Part shown: in pieces, positions 16,215 to 25,461 of the stretch
Position numbering within the stretch: the first letter of the stretch is position 1
Layout: the number at the start of each line of letters is the position of its first letter
NCBI GenBank assembly: GCA_964529305.1
Contig: CAZGUX010000178.1
Location: forward strand, 1-64,000
Reading direction: 5' to 3'
DNA from: CAZGUX01 sp964529305
GTDB lineage: Bacteria; Acidobacteriota; Terriglobia; Bryobacterales; Bryobacteraceae
DNA: 64,000 bases
Notes under the pieces: model-generated
Told to the model about the DNA's origin: nothing
Database searches by the model: none
Seen by the model: only the letters and a program-made list of their open reading frames with translations
Program-made: the position numbers and the translations under genes

Positions 16215-19200
16215 TTACCAGTAGAGCCGCAGACCTAGCTGCAGTTCACGGGGATCGTTGCAGGTAGACGACACCTGGCCGAACGTTCCGCCGTCGATCG
16301 TGGTGTTGGGCCCGCAGAACTGCGGGTGGTTGAAGGCGTTGAACGCCTCTGCTCGGAACTCCAGCTTCATGCTCTCGCTCCACAGGTGGAAGTCAAAGGA
16401 CTTCAGCAGCGAGAGGTTCGCGTTGTTCACACCCGGAGTGCGGATGCTGGCGAGCGTGCGCGGAGCATTGCCGAGCGTGTATTTCGCCGGCTTGACGGCG
16501 ACTTCCGGATTGGCGAAGTATTGCTGCCGGAAATTGTCGCCATCGGCCCTGACCAGGTCGCCGGTGAGGTTGGGACGCTGCGCTCCATAGGTCGGCAGGG
16601 GCTGGCTTCCTTTGAACGACAGGGACAACGGCTGGCCGGCCGAGAATCGCCAGATGCCGTTGGTCTTCCAGCCTCCGAGGATGGCATTGACGGCCGGATG
16701 CCATCCGCCGCCAAGGCCTTTGCCGCGGCCAAATGGCAGTTCATACACGTAGCTGATTCCCACCACGTGCGGAATGTCGAAGGGCGAGATGGAACGCTCC
16801 ATGCTCCGGTCGTTCGGATTCTGCAGGCTGGAACCGATGCCAGCCATCCAGCCAAGGCTGCCGACGGAAGCGTCGTCCATCGATTTCGACCAGGAGTAGG
16901 TGGCCAGCATCTGGAGCCCGCGAGAGAAGCGCTTTTCGACCTTGATCTGAAGCGCGTTATAGATGGAGTTCGCCACCGGTAAGGGCACCGTGGAGAAGGC
17001 CGAGAACTGCGGGTACGGCCGCTGCAGTTGCCCTTTGGTGATCACCGGCGTGCCGAGCGTGGCAGTGGCCGGAACATACCCGTAGAACGGGTTCGGCACC
17101 AGGGTGGTGAGATCGCCGAGTTGCGCGGCGCTGTACTTCTCGATTTCCGGACCGAAGGTGTTCGCGTCGCCGCTGCCGCCGTAGTAGAGTTTGGTTCCCT
17201 TCTTGCCCAGATAGCTGAGGTCGAACAGGAAGCCGCCGTTGAGTTCTCTCTGGTAGCTGAGCGTCCAGGTTTGCTCGTACGGCGTCGAGGTGAGAGCGTC
17301 GGATCGCGTCGGAGATCCGGTGATGGCCTCGCCGACAAAGGACATCGCGCCCAGGCTGGAGCCGGGAGGCACGAGCGGGCCGGTCCCCGGGAACGGATCG
17401 GACAGGCGGCAGCAGGGAGTCTGCCCGTCGCCCTGATAGTTGGTGATCCAGGGGGTGCTGCGGCTGAATCCCTGGGTGCCGCTACCCGCGCCGGCCGCGC
17501 CGCGAATCGTGCTGGCGAAGAAGATGCCATAGCCGCCGCGGATGACATTCTTGGGAGAGAGGAGGTACGCAAAGCCAACCCGCGGCGACCAGTTGTTGCG
17601 GTCCCATCCGAACGAGTGGCGGTTCGAGTCGTCCACGAACTGCATGCCGCCCTTCAGGTTGGGCATGCCCGGCACCTGAAGGGGAGAGGCCATGTCGAGG
17701 TCGATGAAGCTCTGCCGGTTGTATCGTTCGGTCCGGGGAGTCTCGATGTCGTAGCGTCCCCCCAGGTTCAGGGTCAGCCGGTCCGTGATGCGCCAGTTGT
17801 CCTGCAGGTATCCCGTAAACGCCAGGTTCTGCGTGCTGACCCATGCGGGCATCGAGTAAAAGGATGCCGACGGAACGCCAATGCCGGTGAGAAAGCCCGC
17901 CATGTCGTCGCCTCCGCCGGCGTAGTAATACTGCGCCGTGGAGAAGTAGGCAAACGCAAACAGGCCGCCGGGGACGCCGGGTTGAACGAAGTTGGTCCGG
18001 TGGGCGCGCGCGCCTCCGCCGACCTTCAACTCATGACGGCCCTGAATGCGGCTGACGCTGCCGTTCAGGTCGTGAACATCCAGTCCCCTGCGCAGCATCA
18101 GGTACGGGAACGAACCGATGTTGACCGCCTGGGGCGCCGCGTACGAGTTGATCGCGATCGATGGACTGGTCTTGAAGCCGGACCGCCGCATGTAATCGGG
18201 CAGGCCCAACGTGGAAACGGGATCTTCGGGGAAATTGGTGGCGACGTCCCGTTGATCGGTGAATTGCCGCGTGAACCCGTAGGAGAAGCTGAGCAGAGTC
18301 GTGGCGTTCACCGTGTGGGTGTGGTTCGCGGCGAGCAACGGCGCCGTAATGACGGCCGGGCCGGTGATCGTCGGGTTGAAGACGTTGCCGTACGGATTCG
18401 TCCCCGAGAGCTTTCCGTGTTGCCGTGAGAACTTGAGGCTGCTGCGGTCCCGATCGCTGAACGCGTGGTCCAGCTTCAGGTCCCATTGATAGCCGTTCGT
18501 GGTGCTGTTGCCGACGCCCGCCCAGTTGCGGCGGCGGTTGTAGTTCGCCTGCCCCACGCCGACATTCGGCATTGGGAAGTACTGCATCAGCTTCAGCGCC
18601 ACCGGGTCCATCAAGTTGCCGGGAGTTGCCGGAAGCTGCATTCCCGTGCCGTTCAGCCGCGGACTTCCGGGGCTCATGTAGGTGGCCATGTTGTTGAACG
18701 GGATGTACCCGGTACGCACCGGGACACCCAGGCCCGCGTTGTAGATGCCGGTATACGGATCCCAGAGCTGCCCGTTGGGGTCGGCGCACATGCCGCTCGC
18801 CGAGAATCCGGCGGAGCAGATTTCGCCGAAATCGCCTTTGCGCATGGCCGCGCTCGGCACGCCGGCCTGATAGGTCTGGGCGCTGGTGTCGAGCAGTCCT
18901 TCGACGTTGGCGAAGTAGAACGTCTTGTCCTTCTTGATTGGCCCTCCGATCGTGCCGCCCATCCGGTTGTACCTCCGTCCGGCAAGCGGCTGATTGTAGG
19001 AATTGCCATACCAGGTGTTGGCGGTCAGTACGTTGTTGCGCAGGAACCAGCTTGCGCTTCCATGGAGGTCGTTCGATCCGGAGCGCGTGACGACGTTCAT
19101 CACCGTGGACGCGCTGAACCCAAGGTCGGCGCTGAATCCGGATTGCTGGACCTTGAACTCCTGAACCGCGTCGACCGAAGGCTGATACAGGGGAATGATC

Positions 19201-19850
19201 CCATCGGCCTCGTGGGTCGACGTGCTCACTCCGTCCAGCAGGACATCCGTCTGCGCGTTGCGGCTTCCGTTGGAGATGAAGTTGGTGGAATAGTACGAAA
19301 TCTTGAACCCGCCCGAGGGCTGCGTGATCCCGGCGGCGAGTCCGGCCAGATCGAAGACCCCCCTGCCGAGCAGCGGGAGTTCATTGATGAAGGTCCGGTT
19401 GAGTTCCTGCCCGGTGGCCGAGTCCTGTGTGCCGAGCGTTGTGACCGAACCCGTCACTTCGACCGATTGCGCACCGGCCCCCAGGGTCAGGGCGATGTCC
19501 AGGCTGGCGTTTTGATTGACCGCAAGCACAATGCCTTCCTGCGTGAAGGTCCTGAAGCCGGAGGCTTCGACGCTCACGCGGTACGTGCTGGGCGGAAGGG
19601 CCCGTACCAGGTAGCGGCCGCCTGCGTCCGTGGCCGCGGTGAAGGTCAGGCCCTTGCCAACGTCCGTGACAACGACTTTGGCTGCCGGAACCAGGGCGCC
19701 GGACGGGTCGGTCACCACTCCGGTCAAGGTTCCGCTGTACAGTTGGGCCATGGCGGGGCTTGCGATGAGACAGAGGAGCGCAACCGCGAGTCCCAGCCGG
19801 CAGACGGCGGAACCCCCGGTTGCCCGTATGAAGTTTTTGAATGGCAGCAT
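16215..19850 (-). CDS. Oar-like TonB-dependent outer-membrane receptor
   Basis: A 1211-residue outer-membrane protein. The ATG at 19850 follows AGAGG with a 6-nt gap; a TTG two codons upstream overlaps the TetR stop. The signal peptide (LGLAVALLCLIASPAMAQ) is followed by a carboxypeptidase-regulatory/Ig-like domain (~40-125: GVVTDPSGALVPAAKVVVTD). Next come a plug domain (~130-260, with ISNGSRNAQTDVLLDGVS and VMNVVTRSGSN) and a long beta-barrel ending LQLGLRLYW, the terminal aromatic expected of an outer-membrane barrel. Acidobacteria have many such Oar/SusC-like receptors that import oligosaccharides or other large substrates. Being first after the regulator and before glycosidases, it probably takes up the oligosaccharide the locus degrades. 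Confidence 0.9.
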   Translation of the reverse strand: MLPFKNFIRATGGSAVCRLGLAVALLCLIASPAMAQLYSGTLTGVVTDPSGALVPAAKVVVTDVGKGLTFTAATDAGGRYLVRALPPSTYRVSVEASGFRTFTQEGIVLAVNQNASLDIALTLGAGAQSVEVTGSVTTLGTQDSATGQELNRTFINELPLLGRGVFDLAGLAAGITQPSGGFKISYYSTNFISNGSRNAQTDVLLDGVSTSTHEADGIIPLYQPSVDAVQEFKVQQSGFSADLGFSASTVMNVVTRSGSNDLHGSASWFLRNNVLTANTWYGNSYNQPLAGRRYNRMGGTIGGPIKKDKTFYFANVEGLLDTSAQTYQAGVPSAAMRKGDFGEICSAGFSASGMCADPNGQLWDPYTGIYNAGLGVPVRTGYIPFNNMATYMSPGSPRLNGTGMQLPATPGNLMDPVALKLMQYFPMPNVGVGQANYNRRRNWAGVGNSTTNGYQWDLKLDHAFSDRDRSSLKFSRQHGKLSGTNPYGNVFNPTITGPAVITAPLLAANHTHTVNATTLLSFSYGFTRQFTDQRDVATNFPEDPVSTLGLPDYMRRSGFKTSPSIAINSYAAPQAVNIGSFPYLMLRRGLDVHDLNGSVSRIQGRHELKVGGGARAHRTNFVQPGVPGGLFAFAYFSTAQYYYAGGGDDMAGFLTGIGVPSASFYSMPAWVSTQNLAFTGYLQDNWRITDRLTLNLGGRYDIETPRTERYNRQSFIDLDMASPLQVPGMPNLKGGMQFVDDSNRHSFGWDRNNWSPRVGFAYLLSPKNVIRGGYGIFFASTIRGAAGAGSGTQGFSRSTPWITNYQGDGQTPCCRLSDPFPGTGPLVPPGSSLGAMSFVGEAITGSPTRSDALTSTPYEQTWTLSYQRELNGGFLFDLSYLGKKGTKLYYGGSGDANTFGPEIEKYSAAQLGDLTTLVPNPFYGYVPATATLGTPVITKGQLQRPYPQFSAFSTVPLPVANSIYNALQIKVEKRFSRGLQMLATYSWSKSMDDASVGSLGWMAGIGSSLQNPNDRSMERSISPFDIPHVVGISYVYELPFGRGKGLGGGWHPAVNAILGGWKTNGIWRFSAGQPLSLSFKGSQPLPTYGAQRPNLTGDLVRADGDNFRQQYFANPEVAVKPAKYTLGNAPRTLASIRTPGVNNANLSLLKSFDFHLWSESMKLEFRAEAFNAFNHPQFCGPNTTIDGGTFGQVSSTCNDPRELQLGLRLYW

Positions 19851-19852
19851 GA

Positions 19853-20590
19853 TCAACCTCTACTCGTGCGAGAGGGCCGGGACTTGTCCTGCTCTCGCGA
19901 GACTTTTGCGCACTTGCAACCGTGGAAGTCCGGCGATTTCGGGGCCGCCCGTTCCGTGGGCATGAGTGCGCGAAGGCCCGAAGCGCCAAAAAGAATCAGC
20001 CGGTCGAGAAAGAGTTCCGGCGTGTCCAGGAGGTTTTGTCCTTCGTGGAGCCGCCGCATGTCGTGACTGTTCAGCAGGGTGTAGACCACGCCTCCGAACA
20101 GAAAATGGGTCCAGAAGAACAGGTCGGACTCCGGCGCTCCCGGAGCCGCCCGCTTCAGAGCTGCCAGGAAGCGGGGGATCAATTCCTGGTACATGTGCTG
20201 CACAAACGCGCTCATCTCCGTGTCCGGCTCGTGGTGCAGCCGTCCGACGAGAAGGATGAAATTGGGATTCGAGGTCCATAGCTGGACCATGGGAGCGAAG
20301 AGCGCGTCGAGGACGGCTTCGATGGTCAGAGCCTGGTCGCCGGCGGCCTCGGCGGCCTCCAACGCTTGCAGACGCCGCTCGTTTAGGGGCCGGAAACTGC
20401 GCTCGTAGACCGCCTTGGCGAGAGCGTCCTTGGATCGGAAGTGGTAGTTGACGGCAGCGATATTGACCTCGGCCAGGTCCGTGATCTCTTTGAGGGAGGT
20501 CCCGCGGATGCCTTGCCGGGCGAAGAGGATTTCGGCGGCATCCATCACCCGCTCGCTGGTCGACTTGGTCGTGGCTTCAATGGCATTCAT
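19853..20590 (-). CDS. TetR-family transcriptional regulator
   Basis: A 245-residue regulator. Residues ~10-60 form the TetR helix-turn-helix (RVMDAAEILFARQGIRGTS, LKEITDLAEVNIAAVNYHF, SKDALAKAVYER). The rest is the helical ligand-binding domain, with a CerR/CecR-like pattern (FLAALKRAAPGAPESDLFF and FGASGLRALM). It ends 2 nt before the TonB-receptor ATG and overlaps the alternative TTG start, so the two are translationally coupled. As the first gene of the minus-strand glycan locus it very likely controls that operon and itself. The inducer is unknown. Directly repeated sequence upstream (20631-20656) is a candidate operator. Confidence 0.9.
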   Translation of the reverse strand: MNAIEATTKSTSERVMDAAEILFARQGIRGTSLKEITDLAEVNIAAVNYHFRSKDALAKAVYERSFRPLNERRLQALEAAEAAGDQALTIEAVLDALFAPMVQLWTSNPNFILLVGRLHHEPDTEMSAFVQHMYQELIPRFLAALKRAAPGAPESDLFFWTHFLFGGVVYTLLNSHDMRRLHEGQNLLDTPELFLDRLILFGASGLRALMPTERAAPKSPDFHGCKCAKVSREQDKSRPSRTSRG

Positions 20591-20630
20591 CGAAAATCGG
20601 GTTGCCTGCCTTTTTGATTAAAGTGTCCGA

Positions 20631-20656
20631 TTGAAGTATTCGCTTGAAGTGAGCGC
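20631..20656. promoter_or_regulatory. Candidate TetR operator (13-nt direct repeat)
   Basis: TTGAAGTATTCGC and TTGAAGTGAGCGC abut at 20631-20643 and 20644-20656, followed by TTGTCAAGC, which also makes an inverted GCTTGA/TCAAGC pair with 12 nt between. The site is 41 nt upstream of the TetR start codon, a usual place for autoregulation. No binding evidence exists in the sequence itself. Confidence 0.4.
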
Positions 20657-20751
20657 TTGTCAAGCCCCATTTTCTGGCTCCGGCCCACACGCCCTCGAAC
20701 CGCGGGCATCAGAGGCTGTGAAAAATCGGCCGATCGCCGCCATGAAGCCTT

Positions 20752-20821
20752 CCGCGAGCGTGAGCGAGCGGTGGCGATGCATGTTGACCGGTGAGGAGCC
20801 ACCGCTCCCTGACGGTCGCGG
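20752..20821. repeat. Inverted pair of the dispersed hairpin repeat
   Basis: Two copies face each other: 20752-20771 (plus strand CCGCGAGCGTGAGCGAGCGG) and 20802-20821 (minus strand CCGCGACCGTCAGGGAGCGG). The flanking GAGCGGTGGC at 20766-20775 pairs perfectly with GCCACCGCTC at 20798-20807, so the pair can form a larger cruciform, like the paired REPs of BIME elements. A further small TGAC-loop palindrome lies at 20834-20853. This fills most of the 358-nt gap between TetR and the next gene; nothing else coding is seen there. Confidence 0.8.
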
Positions 20822-20878
20822 CTCCGAAAGAACCCGCGGACTGACGCCCGCGGTTTGGAGCCAACTGGGCTGGTCACT

Positions 20879-20908
20879 TTGAAGGAAGAGCCGTCAAGTT
20901 GGTAGAGT
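20879..20908 (+). promoter_or_regulatory. Weak promoter-like sequence
   Basis: TTGAAG (20879-20884) and TAGAGT (20903-20908) are separated by 18 nt and lie about 40 nt upstream of the ATG at 20949. The match to the sigma-70 consensus is partial, so this is only a candidate for the secreted repeat-protein gene. Confidence 0.3.
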
Positions 20909-20948
20909 AAAGCCTATATCTGCCCGTGCGGGCGGAATCGGAGGAGAG

Positions 20949-23900
20949 ATGATCGGTCAACTTCAAAAGGGATTCCTGTTTCCTCTGGCGGTTCTGGCTG
21001 TTGGGTTTTCCAGCGCCTCCGCACAGGCTCAGACGCTGTTCGGAAGCCCAAGCCCGATTACGTTTCCCAACTGCGTGATCGGGAGCGGAACCCTGTCGCA
21101 AAATCTCTCGTTGACCACTTCTGGCGGCAATATCAGTTTTCAAGGGCAAGCATCGACCGATGACGACCGGCCGTGGATGACCATTTCGCCACTCAACGGA
21201 ACGGCACCGACGACCGTCACCGTATCCATCAACACGAACAGCTTGTCCCCGGGTACCCACACGGCATCGGCTCGATTTGCCTATCTAGGCACCAAGCAAC
21301 TGAACGTGCCCGTCAGCTTTTCTTGCACGGTGCCCACCCCCAACCTCACGGGCTTGAACCCCACACAGGTCACCACTGGCACCACCTTCACCATGACGGC
21401 AACTGGCTCCAGCTTTCAAGCCGGCATTACCATGTTCGTGAACGGCCAGTCCGTGTCGACCACCTTCGTCAACAGCGGCACGGCCACCGCCGTCATCCCA
21501 GGCTCGCTGATTTCGACTTCCGGAAATTACACGGTCACCTTGCAGAACCCCGGCGGCGCGATGTCGAATGCCTTGGGATTCGGCGTCGTCGGGCCGGCGT
21601 TCCAGATTCAGGTCAGCGCCCTTGGCGGGTTCACCCACACGGTGGGAGCGGCCGCACCCGCTTCGAAAACCTTCAGCTACGTGACCACCGACGGAGGCAA
21701 CCGCCCCGTCACCCTAACGCCGTCGACGCAGAACGGAGGCAACTGGCTGAGCGTTCAGGGAACCGGAAACACGCCGGGCACGGCCACCGTGTCGGTGAAC
21801 CCGACCAACCTCGCCGCCGGAAACTATGCCGGCGCGATAACCGTCGCCGTTACCGGCGCGACCAATAGCCCTGTGACGGTCGGCGTCACTCTGGCCGTGT
21901 CCGCCGCGGTAACGCCGTCGCTCTCGGCGGCGCCGCCGAGCCTGTCGTTCACCATCCAGCAGGGCGCGGCCGCGCAGACCGCGCAGGTAGCGGTATCGAC
22001 GAGCAGCGGCAACATTGCCTTCCAGGCCTCCACCTCCGGTGCGGGATTCTCTGTTTCCCCCGGTTCGGGGACCACGCCCGGCAACGTGACCGTTACCGCC
22101 AACCCGGCCGGGCTCTCGGTGGGAACTCACAACGGATCGCTTACCATCACGGCCGCCGGCGCCTCCAACAGTCCGATCAGCGTGCCCCTGACATTAACCG
22201 TTACGGCCCCTCAGGGCCAGCCGGTGTCGATCACCTCCGCGGGCGCTCCGGGAGGAACCGTGGGTGTGGGGTATTCGTTCGGGTTCGCGGCCAGCGGAGG
22301 GACGGGATCGATCTCGTGGTCCGTCTCGGCCGGATCCTTGCCCCCTGGACTGGTGCTCTCGCCGTCGGGCAGCCTGTCGGGCACGCCCACCACCGCCGGC
22401 ACGTTCTCGTTCACGGTACGAGCGGCCGACACGGCCAACAGTTCCGCGACGGCCCCTGTCTCTGTCACCATCGCTCCCGCGGCATCGGTCCAGTTGAATC
22501 TCGCCCCTCAGTCGATCTCCCTTTCGTCGCCGGTAAACGGAAGCGCCACATCGCAGTCGGTGGGATACTCGCTGTCGAACGGCAGTTCGGCCTCCATCAG
22601 CGCGACGGCGTCGGGGGGCTCCTGGCTCGGGGTCCAGCTTTCGAGCGGTTCGACGCCCGGGACCGCCACCATTACGGCAAACCCTGCCGGACTGAGCGCA
22701 GGAACCTATAACGGCTCGGTTACGTTTACAGCGAGTCCGCCGAGCGGCCAGGTGTCCGCCAGCGTCTCCGTCACGTTTACGGTAAGCGGCGGATCAACGC
22801 AGCCCGCCCTGAGTGTCAGCCCGCCGTCGTTGTCGATTTCTGCCGCGGTCGGGGCAGCGGCTCAAACCGCGACGCTGAACGTCACTTCCACCGGATCGGC
22901 CCTGATCTTCAACGCCTCCACGTCCGGAGCCAACTGGCTTGCGGTTTCACCATCCGGCTCGACCACGCCCGCCAACCTGACCGTAACGGCGACTCCCGGC
23001 AGCCTCCCGGCCGGGACCTACAACGGCTCCATCACCATCGCCGCGGCCAACGCGTCCAACAGCCCGGTGACGGTGAACGTCACCCTGACCCTTTCATCCG
23101 GCCCGGCGACTCTGACGACCAACCCCACGCAGCTCTCACTCGACATTGTGCTCGGGAGCGGCTCGACGACCCGGGCCGTGGAAATCAGGTCCGGCGGAGT
23201 GCCGCTGTCCTTCTCGGCCAGTTCGATCGTGCCGTGGCTGACCGTGTCGCCGTCGAGCGGAACCACACCAACGCCCTTGATCATCACGGTGAATCCGGCT
23301 TCTCTGGGGCTGGGCGTTCACAGCGGTGCGATCGTCTTCAACACGCCTGGGGCGACCAATCCCACGCTGAGCTTCAACGTCCAGGTGACCGTGGCCACCC
23401 AGGCGCGGCCCGTCATCAGCCAGATCCAGCAGGGCGGCAGTTTCGCGCCGTCGATCGCGCCCAGCACCTGGATTGTGATCAAGGGCACGAACCTGGCGAC
23501 CACGACCCGCGTGAACCGGCCCGATGAGATCGTGAACGGGAGCTATCCAACCTCGATGGATGGCGTTCGCGTCAGCGTGAACGGGCGGCCGGCGTTTCTC
23601 TATTACATCAGCCCGACGCAGTTGAACGTGGCCGCCCCCGATGACCCCGCGGTGGGCTCAGTCCCGGTCACCGTGACCGTGGGCACGCTGATCAGCGAGG
23701 TCGCCACGGCGCAACTGCAGCAGTTCGCGCCAGGGTTCTTCCAGTGGCCCGGAAACCAGGTGGTCGCCACCAACATCGCCTTTGAGCTGCGGGTGCGGCC
23801 CGGGACGTTCGAGGGCCTGCAGACCGTATCGGCCGAACCCGGCGAAGTGGTGGTGCTGTGGGGGACGGGCTTTGGTCCGACGAACCCGCCGACCCCCGCG

Positions 23901-24128
23901 GGTCAGGTGGTCGTTAACACGGGCCTTGTGGTCAGTCCGGTCCGGGTGACCGTCGGCGGCATCGAGGCGGAGTACTTCGGGGCCGCCATGACGCCGACGT
24001 TCACGGCCCTGTGCCAGGTGGCCATCCGCATTCCGCCCAATGCGCCGGATGGCGATCTGGCCGTGGTCGCAACGGTCGGCGGAATCTCGTCGGTCGCGAA
24101 CGCGGTGATCAACGTCCGCCGCCGTTGA
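20949..24128 (+). CDS. Large secreted Ig/BACON-repeat protein with Solibacter C-terminal domain
   Basis: A 1059-residue exported protein; GGAGAG lies just before the ATG and a signal peptide follows (FLFPLAVLAVGFSSASAQAQ). Domain order: a BACON-like segment (~30-115), an IPT/TIG-like domain (~118-200, LTGLNPTQVTTGTTFTM), several ~90-residue BACON-type repeats recognisable by W(L/M)xVSPxxGTTP and NPAxLxxGTYxGSITI, and one putative-Ig domain (~423-509, GSLPPGLVLSPSGSLSGTP). The last ~240 residues (from PVISQIQQGGSFAPSIAPST) are the TIGR03437 Solibacter C-terminal domain. It is Thr/Ser/Asn-rich and Lys-poor, as expected for an extracellular or surface adhesin-like protein. Binding partner unknown. 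It converges with the M20 gene with a single base between stop codons and no obvious terminator. Confidence 0.85.
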   Translation: MIGQLQKGFLFPLAVLAVGFSSASAQAQTLFGSPSPITFPNCVIGSGTLSQNLSLTTSGGNISFQGQASTDDDRPWMTISPLNGTAPTTVTVSINTNSLSPGTHTASARFAYLGTKQLNVPVSFSCTVPTPNLTGLNPTQVTTGTTFTMTATGSSFQAGITMFVNGQSVSTTFVNSGTATAVIPGSLISTSGNYTVTLQNPGGAMSNALGFGVVGPAFQIQVSALGGFTHTVGAAAPASKTFSYVTTDGGNRPVTLTPSTQNGGNWLSVQGTGNTPGTATVSVNPTNLAAGNYAGAITVAVTGATNSPVTVGVTLAVSAAVTPSLSAAPPSLSFTIQQGAAAQTAQVAVSTSSGNIAFQASTSGAGFSVSPGSGTTPGNVTVTANPAGLSVGTHNGSLTITAAGASNSPISVPLTLTVTAPQGQPVSITSAGAPGGTVGVGYSFGFAASGGTGSISWSVSAGSLPPGLVLSPSGSLSGTPTTAGTFSFTVRAADTANSSATAPVSVTIAPAASVQLNLAPQSISLSSPVNGSATSQSVGYSLSNGSSASISATASGGSWLGVQLSSGSTPGTATITANPAGLSAGTYNGSVTFTASPPSGQVSASVSVTFTVSGGSTQPALSVSPPSLSISAAVGAAAQTATLNVTSTGSALIFNASTSGANWLAVSPSGSTTPANLTVTATPGSLPAGTYNGSITIAAANASNSPVTVNVTLTLSSGPATLTTNPTQLSLDIVLGSGSTTRAVEIRSGGVPLSFSASSIVPWLTVSPSSGTTPTPLIITVNPASLGLGVHSGAIVFNTPGATNPTLSFNVQVTVATQARPVISQIQQGGSFAPSIAPSTWIVIKGTNLATTTRVNRPDEIVNGSYPTSMDGVRVSVNGRPAFLYYISPTQLNVAAPDDPAVGSVPVTVTVGTLISEVATAQLQQFAPGFFQWPGNQVVATNIAFELRVRPGTFEGLQTVSAEPGEVVVLWGTGFGPTNPPTPAGQVVVNTGLVVSPVRVTVGGIEAEYFGAAMTPTFTALCQVAIRIPPNAPDGDLAVVATVGGISSVANAVINVRRR

Positions 24129-24129
24129 G

Positions 24130-25461
24130 CTACTTCTTCAGGATCTCGAGAGCGGCGGAAGTCAGCGCCATCACGCCGGTCTCGATGGTGGGGTGCGGCG
24201 CCGGCCAGTAGAGGGGCGAGTGCAGCGACGGCAGCGGCGGACCTCCTCGCTTGGATGCCGCCATTCGCTCCGCGTCGATCGTGCCGACGCGCATGAGAAA
24301 GATGGGAATCTTCGGCGCCTGGTCCTTGCCGAATCGCGAGAAATCCTCGCCGCCCATCTCCGGGTCGCGTTCGACGACTTTCCCGTCGCCCAACAGCTTC
24401 TTCCACATCGCGACCATCCGCTTCACCAGCGCCGGGTCATTGTAGGTGGCGGGCGTGAAGTCGTCGCTCACCACCTCCATCACCGGCAAGCGGCCGGCGG
24501 GAATGCCGGCCGCTTGCGCGAGCCCGTTGGCAATCCTGCGGATCGACGTGAGGATCATTTCCCGCGTCTCCTCCGAGTACGACCGGACGGTGAGCTGTAG
24601 CTTGACCTCGTCCGGAATGATGTTGTGCTTGGTGCCGCCGTGAATGGAGCCGACGGTCACCACGGCCGAGTCGATGGCTTTGACTTCGCGGCTCACGATG
24701 GTCTGGAGCGAAAGAATGATCTGCGCCGCCAGCACCACCGGATCCTTGGTGGCGTGGGCGTAGGCGCCGTGTCCCCCGACGCCTTTCACCGTGAGATTCA
24801 CGGAGTCGACATTGGCCATGGCAAAGCCTTCGCGGTAGCCCACGTATCCTGTCTCGAGAGCCGCGTCCGTGTGGATGCCGAGGGCCATGTCCGGACGCGG
24901 AAAGCGTTGGTAGAGCCCGTCCTTCAACATTGCCAGGGCGCCGCCGCCGCGCTCCTCGGCGGGCTGGCCGATCACCACCAAGGTGCCGCTCCAGCGGTCC
25001 TTGAGTTTCGGCAGCAATCGCGCGGTCCCGACCACGGCCGACATATGAATGTCGTGACCGCAGGCGTGCATCACCCCGGTATCGAGTCCCTCGTTGTTCT
25101 TGGTGCGCACCTTGCTCGCATACGGCCGGCCGGTTTTCTCGTCCACCGGAAGGCCGTCGAGGTCGGTGCGGATCAGCAGCGTCGGTCCCGGCCCGTTCTT
25201 GAGGACGCCGACCACTCCGTACCCGCCGACATTGCTGGTGACCTGAAAGCCCGCCGCCTGGAACTCCCGCGCAATCCGCGCGGACGTTTCCTTCTCGAGG
25301 AACGAAAGCTCGGGGTTCGCATGGAGGTGGCGGTACAGCGTGTCGAGCGAACTGACTTCGGCGCGGACGAGCGTGTCGAGTTCCGCGCGGGTGATCGGCT
25401 GGGCGAGCGCGGGAATGCCGACGACCGTGGCAAGAACGGTAAGGAGGAGCCGGAAGCGCAT
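24130..25461 (-). CDS. Exported M20D-family amidohydrolase/aminoacylase
   Basis: A 443-residue metallohydrolase of the M20D group (N-acyl-amino-acid, hippurate and IAA-amino-acid hydrolases). The ATG at 25461 gives a signal peptide (MRFRLLLTVLATVVGIPALA); the frame upstream to 25914 lacks recognisable sequence. Zinc-site motifs are HACGHDIHMS, EERGGGALAM with its Glu pair, IHTDAALETG and PEMGGEDFSRF near the C-terminus. The dimerisation domain insert carries VKGVGGHGAYAH. It likely cleaves acyl- or aryl-amides of amino acids in the periplasm. It faces the PQQ-dehydrogenase gene divergently across a 427-nt gap. Confidence 0.88.
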   Translation of the reverse strand: MRFRLLLTVLATVVGIPALAQPITRAELDTLVRAEVSSLDTLYRHLHANPELSFLEKETSARIAREFQAAGFQVTSNVGGYGVVGVLKNGPGPTLLIRTDLDGLPVDEKTGRPYASKVRTKNNEGLDTGVMHACGHDIHMSAVVGTARLLPKLKDRWSGTLVVIGQPAEERGGGALAMLKDGLYQRFPRPDMALGIHTDAALETGYVGYREGFAMANVDSVNLTVKGVGGHGAYAHATKDPVVLAAQIILSLQTIVSREVKAIDSAVVTVGSIHGGTKHNIIPDEVKLQLTVRSYSEETREMILTSIRRIANGLAQAAGIPAGRLPVMEVVSDDFTPATYNDPALVKRMVAMWKKLLGDGKVVERDPEMGGEDFSRFGKDQAPKIPIFLMRVGTIDAERMAASKRGGPPLPSLHSPLYWPAPHPTIETGVMALTSAALEILKK

